From NCBI RefSeq assembly GCF_049898325.1, contig NZ_JAFCXL010000008.1, positions 1 to 64,000 of the forward strand: a stretch of 64,000 nucleotides of DNA. Reading direction: 5' to 3'. The notes beneath the pieces are model-generated. The model did not search any database. It was given only the letters and a program-made list of their open reading frames with translations, and was not told the DNA's origin. Position 1 is the first letter of the stretch. Each line of letters opens with the position of its first letter. Below, in pieces: positions 57,051 through 64,000 of the stretch. The position numbers and the translations under genes are program-made. Origin of the DNA: JAFCUW01 sp049898325 (lineage in GTDB: Bacteria; Pseudomonadota; Gammaproteobacteria; Burkholderiales; Burkholderiaceae_D).

Positions 57051-58106
57051 TTATATGCGCTCGCCGTCGCACTCGGCGTCCGGATGACTGGCGTGGATCG
57101 TCAGCACCTCGGCCCAGGCGCGCACGAAGGCGGCCACGCAGTCCGGGCAAAAATGGCTGCCGCTGTGTTCTTCGAGGAAGGCGCGGGCATCGGTGAGCGA
57201 CCAGGCGCGCTTGTAGGGCCGGGGCGAACTCAAGGCGTCGAACACGTCGGCCACGGCGACGATGCGCGCCGACAGCGGGATGGCGGCGCCGGCCAGGCCT
57301 TGCGGGTAGCCGCTGCCGTTGAAGCGCTCGTGGTGGCAGCGGGCGATTTCTTCGCCCAGCTGCATCAGCGGCGAGGCGCTGCCGGCGAGGATATGGGCGC
57401 CGTGGGCGGCGTGCTGGCGCATGATCGCCATCTCCGCGTCGTCCAGGCGGCCCGGCTTGAGCAGGATGTAGTCGGGCGTGCCCAGCTTGCCGATGTCGTG
57501 CATCGGCGCCGCTTCCAGCAGGCGCTGGCAGAACTGCGGCGGGCAATCGAGCTGGCGCGCGATCAGGGCCGAATACTGGGCCATGCGGTGCAGGTGGGCG
57601 CCGGTTTCCGGATCGCGGTATTCGGCCGCGCGCGCCAGCCGCGTCACCAGCTCGCGTTCGCGATCGGCGATGTGGGCGGTGGCCGCCGCCACTTCGCGTT
57701 GCAGCAGCAGCGCGCGGTCGGCCAGCAGCGTGCGCGCTTCGTTGAGCTGCAGCAGATTGCGCACGCGCAGGCGAAACTCGTTCGCCTCGACCGGCTTGGC
57801 GACGAAATCGGTGGCGCCCGCCTCGCGCGCCTGCTCGCGCACGCGCGCTTCATTTTCGGTGGTGATCATGATGATCGGCACGTCGGCCAGGCCCGGCATG
57901 CGCCGGAACAGGCTGATGAATTCGACGCCCGACAGGGTCGGCATGCGGTAATCGACCAGCACCAGCTCGGGGGTGTGATCCTCGCACCACTCGAGGGCAT
58001 CGACGGGATCCTCGAACGTGGTCGCCGGCCGCTCGCTGGCGCCACGCACCAGCTGCGCCAGCAGCAGCAGGTTGGTGGTGTTGTCGTCGACGATGAGTAT
58101 GGCCAT
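57051..58106 (-). CDS. Response regulator with HD-GYP domain (second copy)
   Basis: 351 residues, same length and order as the 51110-52165 protein. Receiver acceptor D52, Lys in VAKP near 104. HD-GYP: H203-D204, HHE 258-260, but NGSGYP (263-268) where the copy has DGDGYP. The signature Asp-to-Asn change may alter activity, although the HD and HHE metal ligands remain. First gene of the REC-HD-GYP/FIST/hybrid-kinase operon. Confidence 0.92.
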   Translation of the reverse strand: MAILIVDDNTTNLLLLAQLVRGASERPATTFEDPVDALEWCEDHTPELVLVDYRMPTLSGVEFISLFRRMPGLADVPIIMITTENEARVREQAREAGATDFVAKPVEANEFRLRVRNLLQLNEARTLLADRALLLQREVAAATAHIADRERELVTRLARAAEYRDPETGAHLHRMAQYSALIARQLDCPPQFCQRLLEAAPMHDIGKLGTPDYILLKPGRLDDAEMAIMRQHAAHGAHILAGSASPLMQLGEEIARCHHERFNGSGYPQGLAGAAIPLSARIVAVADVFDALSSPRPYKRAWSLTDARAFLEEHSGSHFCPDCVAAFVRAWAEVLTIHASHPDAECDGERI

Positions 58107-58276
58107 GTGTTCTCCTTGCGGCGATGGCGGGCTTTGCCGTGCTCGCTATTTCGCTGAATGAAGATATTGCCACACGAAAACTAATTAGTCTGATAATTCT
58201 GGCGTTCCGGCGAGCGCTTGTGGTGCAAAGCACGCAGAAACGGGGCAAGCACTACCAATGGGCTAGACCATGTTCA

Positions 58277-61192
<2,916 letters not shown>

Positions 61193-61413
61193 TGAGCGAC
61201 CTTAATCGCATAAATAACAACGACCGATTGTTTTGTCCATGCTTTGGCCTAGGGTGCCACAGATATCCCCGGGGGGTAACAATTACATTACCTGAGGACA
61301 CAAATAATGCGCCGTCTTTGCTCAGCGCGCCGGCGCGACGAAGCGGCACGCGCCATTGCTGGATGGGGCATGCCGGCGCAAGCGCCAGGTGCCGCACGAT
61401 CGGCGGCGGGCGG

Positions 61414-61797
61414 TTAACCGCGATTTTTTAGTAACAGGAAAGACACAAATTCCACGACCATGCGGTGATCGCTGTCGCTCAGCCGGCGCAGGGTCGCCCG
61501 TAGCGCCGGCTCGGGCGCGGCGGCGGGAGTGGACTCGAGCGGACCGAAGCGCAAACTGCCCGGCGCGACGCGCAGCCATTGCGCCAGCAAGCGCACCGAG
61601 GGCTGGGTGGGAATGGCTTCGCCGGCGAGCCACTTGCGCACCGCAAAAATGGTCACCGTGTCGCTGCCGCGGCACTGGCGCAGTTCGGCGTGCACCAGTT
61701 CGGCCGTGGCGGCATGGCCAGCGCAGTCCAGCGCGGCGCGCAGGCGCGCGCCGAAGGCCGCGCGGGCGGCCGCCGTGGTGTCGCTGGCCTGCTTCAT
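61414..61797 (-). CDS. Small helix-turn-helix DNA-binding protein
   Basis: 127 residues from an ATG at 61797. The segment VTIFAVRKWLAGEAIPTQPSVRLLAQWL (about residues 46-75) reads like an XRE/CI-type helix-turn-helix, and the rest is helical. Divergent from the sensor kinase at 62127, so it may regulate it. The long open frame continues upstream to 62118 but has no coding character there. Confidence 0.65.
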   Translation of the reverse strand: MKQASDTTAAARAAFGARLRAALDCAGHAATAELVHAELRQCRGSDTVTIFAVRKWLAGEAIPTQPSVRLLAQWLRVAPGSLRFGPLESTPAAAPEPALRATLRRLSDSDHRMVVEFVSFLLLKNRG

Positions 61798-62126
61798 CGG
61801 CGCGCGCGGGTGTGGCAGACTGGCTTGGCTGGTTGCATGAGTTGGGGGGAATGGGCGCCGCCGGGACGGTAAAGGGGGCTGCGGCCGACGCTCCCTCGCG
61901 CTGTGGCGGCTTGGCGCGCCCCCCGCAAGCCCGGATCGGCAGGCCGACCATAGCAGCAGCGGCGCCGCGGCGCTATGGGGCTTTGTGACTAGATCGCCGG
62001 GTTTCCCTATGACAGAACAAAAAATGTAACATTGATGCTGGTGTTTTATTGCGACTAAGAAACAAATTGCTTTCAAGAACCTATTTTCGCGTGATAAATT
62101 ACGCGCAGTTTCTACCAAAGGCCCTC
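61798..62126. other. 329-base intergenic region, AT-rich towards the kinase
   Basis: No gene is supported. The part from about 61970 to 62126 is clearly more AT-rich than its surroundings and most likely holds the divergent promoters for the small DNA-binding protein and the sensor kinase. I see no strong hairpin. Confidence 0.5.
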
Positions 62127-64000
62127 ATGACATCCAAATTTCGTTCCAGCAGAATAGCCTCCCTGGTCGCCGGCTTTCTGGTGGCGGCCGTGCTGTGCAC
62201 GCTTGGCGCTGCCATTTTGATCGCGCGCGACCAATCCACCCGCGATTGGCAGTCCCAGCTTGATAATCTGTCGCTGGTGATGGCCGAGCAGACGGCGCAG
62301 GAGGTCAAGTCGGCATTCCTGGTGCTCGAGAGTATTGCCGAAGGCGTCCAGGCGAACGATGTCGACAGCGACGCCGCCCTGCGCGCCAAGATGGGCTCGC
62401 TCGCCAATTTCAACAGCATGCGCGACAAGACCCAGAGCCTGCCGCAGGTGGACGTGGCCACCATCGTCGCCGCCAATGGCGACGTGATCAACTTCACCCG
62501 CTCCCATCCGGCGCCGTCGATCAACCTGGCCGACCGCGATTATTTTCAGGCCCACTTGAAAAACCCCAAGCTGGGCGTGTATGTGTCGACGCCGGTGCGC
62601 AACAAGGGCAACGGCCAGTGGACGTTTTATTTGAGCCGGCGCCTGGCCGGGCCGCATGGCGAATTTCTCGGGCTGGCGCTGGTGGGCTTTTCCAGCACCT
62701 TTTTGAGCGATTTCTACAAAAAAATCGACCTCGGTCCGGGCGCCACCGTCACCCTCTACCGGCGCGACTACATGGTGCTGGCGCGCTGGCCCCATCAGGA
62801 TAATTTGATGGGCAAGATCAACGCCGGCGGCAGCAGTTACCAGATCATCGACGTGCTCAAGCTCCCGCATGGGGTGCTCAAGACGGAGACGCCGCGGTTT
62901 TCCGAGGGCGGGGCGCGGGTGTCGCGGCTGGGCGCGGCGCGCCTGGTCGACCGATTTCCCCTGATCATCAACGTCACCGTCACCGACGCCCTCTACCTGG
63001 CCCAGTGGCGCAGCTTTTCCGCCACCCTGTCGCTGGTGGGCGGGGTCAGCGTGTGCGCCATGCTGGCCGCCTTCGTGGTGCTGATCCGCGCCCTCAAGCG
63101 GCGCGAGCGTGACATGGAAGAGACCGTGCGCCTGCAGGGGATCGCCGAAGCGGCCAACACCGCCAAGTCGGAATTTCTGGCGATGATGAGCCACGAGATC
63201 CGCACGCCGCTCACCGCCATCATCGGCTTCGCCGAGGTGATCCGCAACACCGCCGGTCCCGGAGCGGTCGGCGACGCCGGCGCCATCATCCTGCGCAATG
63301 GCCAGCATCTGCTCGAGATCATCAACGGCATCCTCGACATTTCCAAGATCGAAGCGGGCCGCCTGAGCCTGGAGCGGCTGGCGTTCTCGCCCTACGAGGT
63401 GGCCGCCGGCGTCGAGACCATGATGGCGGCCCAGGCCGCGAGCAAGGGGGTCGGCTTTCACCTTGCGGTGGACTACCCGTTTCCGGCGCAGGTGACGGGC
63501 GACCCGACCCGCTGGAAGCAGATCCTGTTCAACCTCACCAGCAATGCCGTCAAGTTCACCGAGCTGGGCACGGTCGAGCTGCACCTGCACTTCGACGCGG
63601 ACTTGCGGCGCCTGGTGGTGCGCGTGAGCGACACCGGCATCGGCATCGCCGAGCACCAGCTCCATACGCTGTTCAAGCCCTTCACCCAGGCCGACAGCAG
63701 CGTGGCGCGCCGTTATGGCGGCACCGGCCTGGGCCTGCACCTGGTGCAGCAACTGGCGGTCAAGATGGGCGGCAGCGTCAGCGCCCGCAGCACCTTGCAC
63801 GTCGGTTCGATCTTCGAGGCCGGTATCGCTGCCGACGCGGTGGAATCATCGGGCTGGCTCGACAGCGCGCCGCTGGCGCTGGCCGACCCCGCCGCGGCGG
63901 CCGGGTCGCTCCGCCCGCCGCAGGAGTCGCAACTGAGCGGCCACGTGCTGCTGGCCGAAGACGGTCCCGACAACCGCATCCTGATCGTCGCCCTGCTGAC
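62127..64000 (+). CDS. Sensor histidine kinase with receiver, truncated by the window end
   Basis: 624 residues are visible and the frame is still open at the edge. A membrane helix (about 10-34), an extracellular Cache-type sensor (about 35-290) and a second helix (about 297-320) lead to HisKA with H356 (MMSHEIRTPL), HATPase_c (DTGIGIA, GGTGLGL) and the start of a receiver (HVLLAEDGPDNR). It is probably a third hybrid kinase. ATG at 62127; the upstream region is AT-rich. Confidence 0.88.
   Translation, partial: MTSKFRSSRIASLVAGFLVAAVLCTLGAAILIARDQSTRDWQSQLDNLSLVMAEQTAQEVKSAFLVLESIAEGVQANDVDSDAALRAKMGSLANFNSMRDKTQSLPQVDVATIVAANGDVINFTRSHPAPSINLADRDYFQAHLKNPKLGVYVSTPVRNKGNGQWTFYLSRRLAGPHGEFLGLALVGFSSTFLSDFYKKIDLGPGATVTLYRRDYMVLARWPHQDNLMGKINAGGSSYQIIDVLKLPHGVLKTETPRFSEGGARVSRLGAARLVDRFPLIINVTVTDALYLAQWRSFSATLSLVGGVSVCAMLAAFVVLIRALKRRERDMEETVRLQGIAEAANTAKSEFLAMMSHEIRTPLTAIIGFAEVIRNTAGPGAVGDAGAIILRNGQHLLEIINGILDISKIEAGRLSLERLAFSPYEVAAGVETMMAAQAASKGVGFHLAVDYPFPAQVTGDPTRWKQILFNLTSNAVKFTELGTVELHLHFDADLRRLVVRVSDTGIGIAEHQLHTLFKPFTQADSSVARRYGGTGLGLHLVQQLAVKMGGSVSARSTLHVGSIFEAGIAADAVESSGWLDSAPLALADPAAAAGSLRPPQESQLSGHVLLAEDGPDNRILIVALL

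Noticed and set aside
62112..63800. Open frame opposite the last sensor kinase
   Set aside because: The plus strand encodes H-box and ATPase motifs in an uninterrupted frame to the window end; the minus frame has none.

Overview
The window is GC-rich, densely coded chromosomal DNA of a betaproteobacterium. Gene content and arrangement fit Burkholderiales, most likely Oxalobacteraceae (Massilia/Duganella/Janthinobacterium-like). The evidence is the divergent suhB/trmJ pair, ppc divergent from hemCDXY, an rpoD with a long Ala-rich N-terminus, phasins, and many GGDEF/EAL/HD-GYP and hybrid-kinase genes. The genus is an inference. I see no rRNA, tRNA, insertion sequence, prophage or CRISPR array.

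Layout. 0-3.6 kb: rhlE, suhB and divergent trmJ. 3.7-6.8 kb: a translationally coupled operon of a Tat-signal small subunit, a GMC flavoprotein with a C-x5-C-x3-C cluster motif, and a lipase-like hydrolase. 6.8-10.3 kb: a double-receiver protein, a phasin, and a TetR-TPR-LOG operon. 10.3-14.2 kb: overlapping diguanylate cyclase and GGDEF-EAL genes. 14.4-17.2 kb: YgjP-like metallopeptidase, KGG stress protein, phasin-like protein and NADP oxidoreductase. 17.3-20.3 kb: YaeQ, PCu(A)C copper chaperone, a head-GIN protein and a truncated rlmI that runs into a truncated or tiny opposing gene. 20.3-24.6 kb: an orphan PilT-like ATPase, a tri-haem/di-haem cytochrome c pair, a SnoaL-like protein and a DEDD exonuclease. 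24.6-28.5 kb: proQ, a candidate small RNA and rpoD. 28.6-31.7 kb: hydrolase, RcnB-like protein and PAS-GAF-GGDEF protein. 31.8-39.5 kb: ppc, hemC-hemD-hemX-hemY and ppa. 39.5-41.3 kb: a secreted metzincin-like protease with PA domain and a small exported protein.

41.4-51.1 kb looks like one uptake-and-hydrolysis locus. It holds a Liv-type ABC transporter, an alpha/beta hydrolase upstream of it, a divergent LysR regulator and a TonB-dependent receptor. The same palindrome, TGTGC-N6-GCACA, occurs twice between the hydrolase and lysR and once upstream of the receptor, so a shared LysR regulon is proposed.

51.1-64 kb is a signalling block: two paralogous REC-HD-GYP proteins, a FIST sensor protein, a 1169-residue PAS/kinase/REC/REC/HPt protein, a second hybrid kinase with an extracellular sensor, a small DNA-binding protein, and a third sensor kinase cut by the window edge.

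The points most worth a second look are the LysR palindrome regulon, the small RNA with two anti-Shine-Dalgarno boxes beside proQ, the FAD-dehydrogenase-like complex without a local cytochrome gene, and the rlmI deletion scar.
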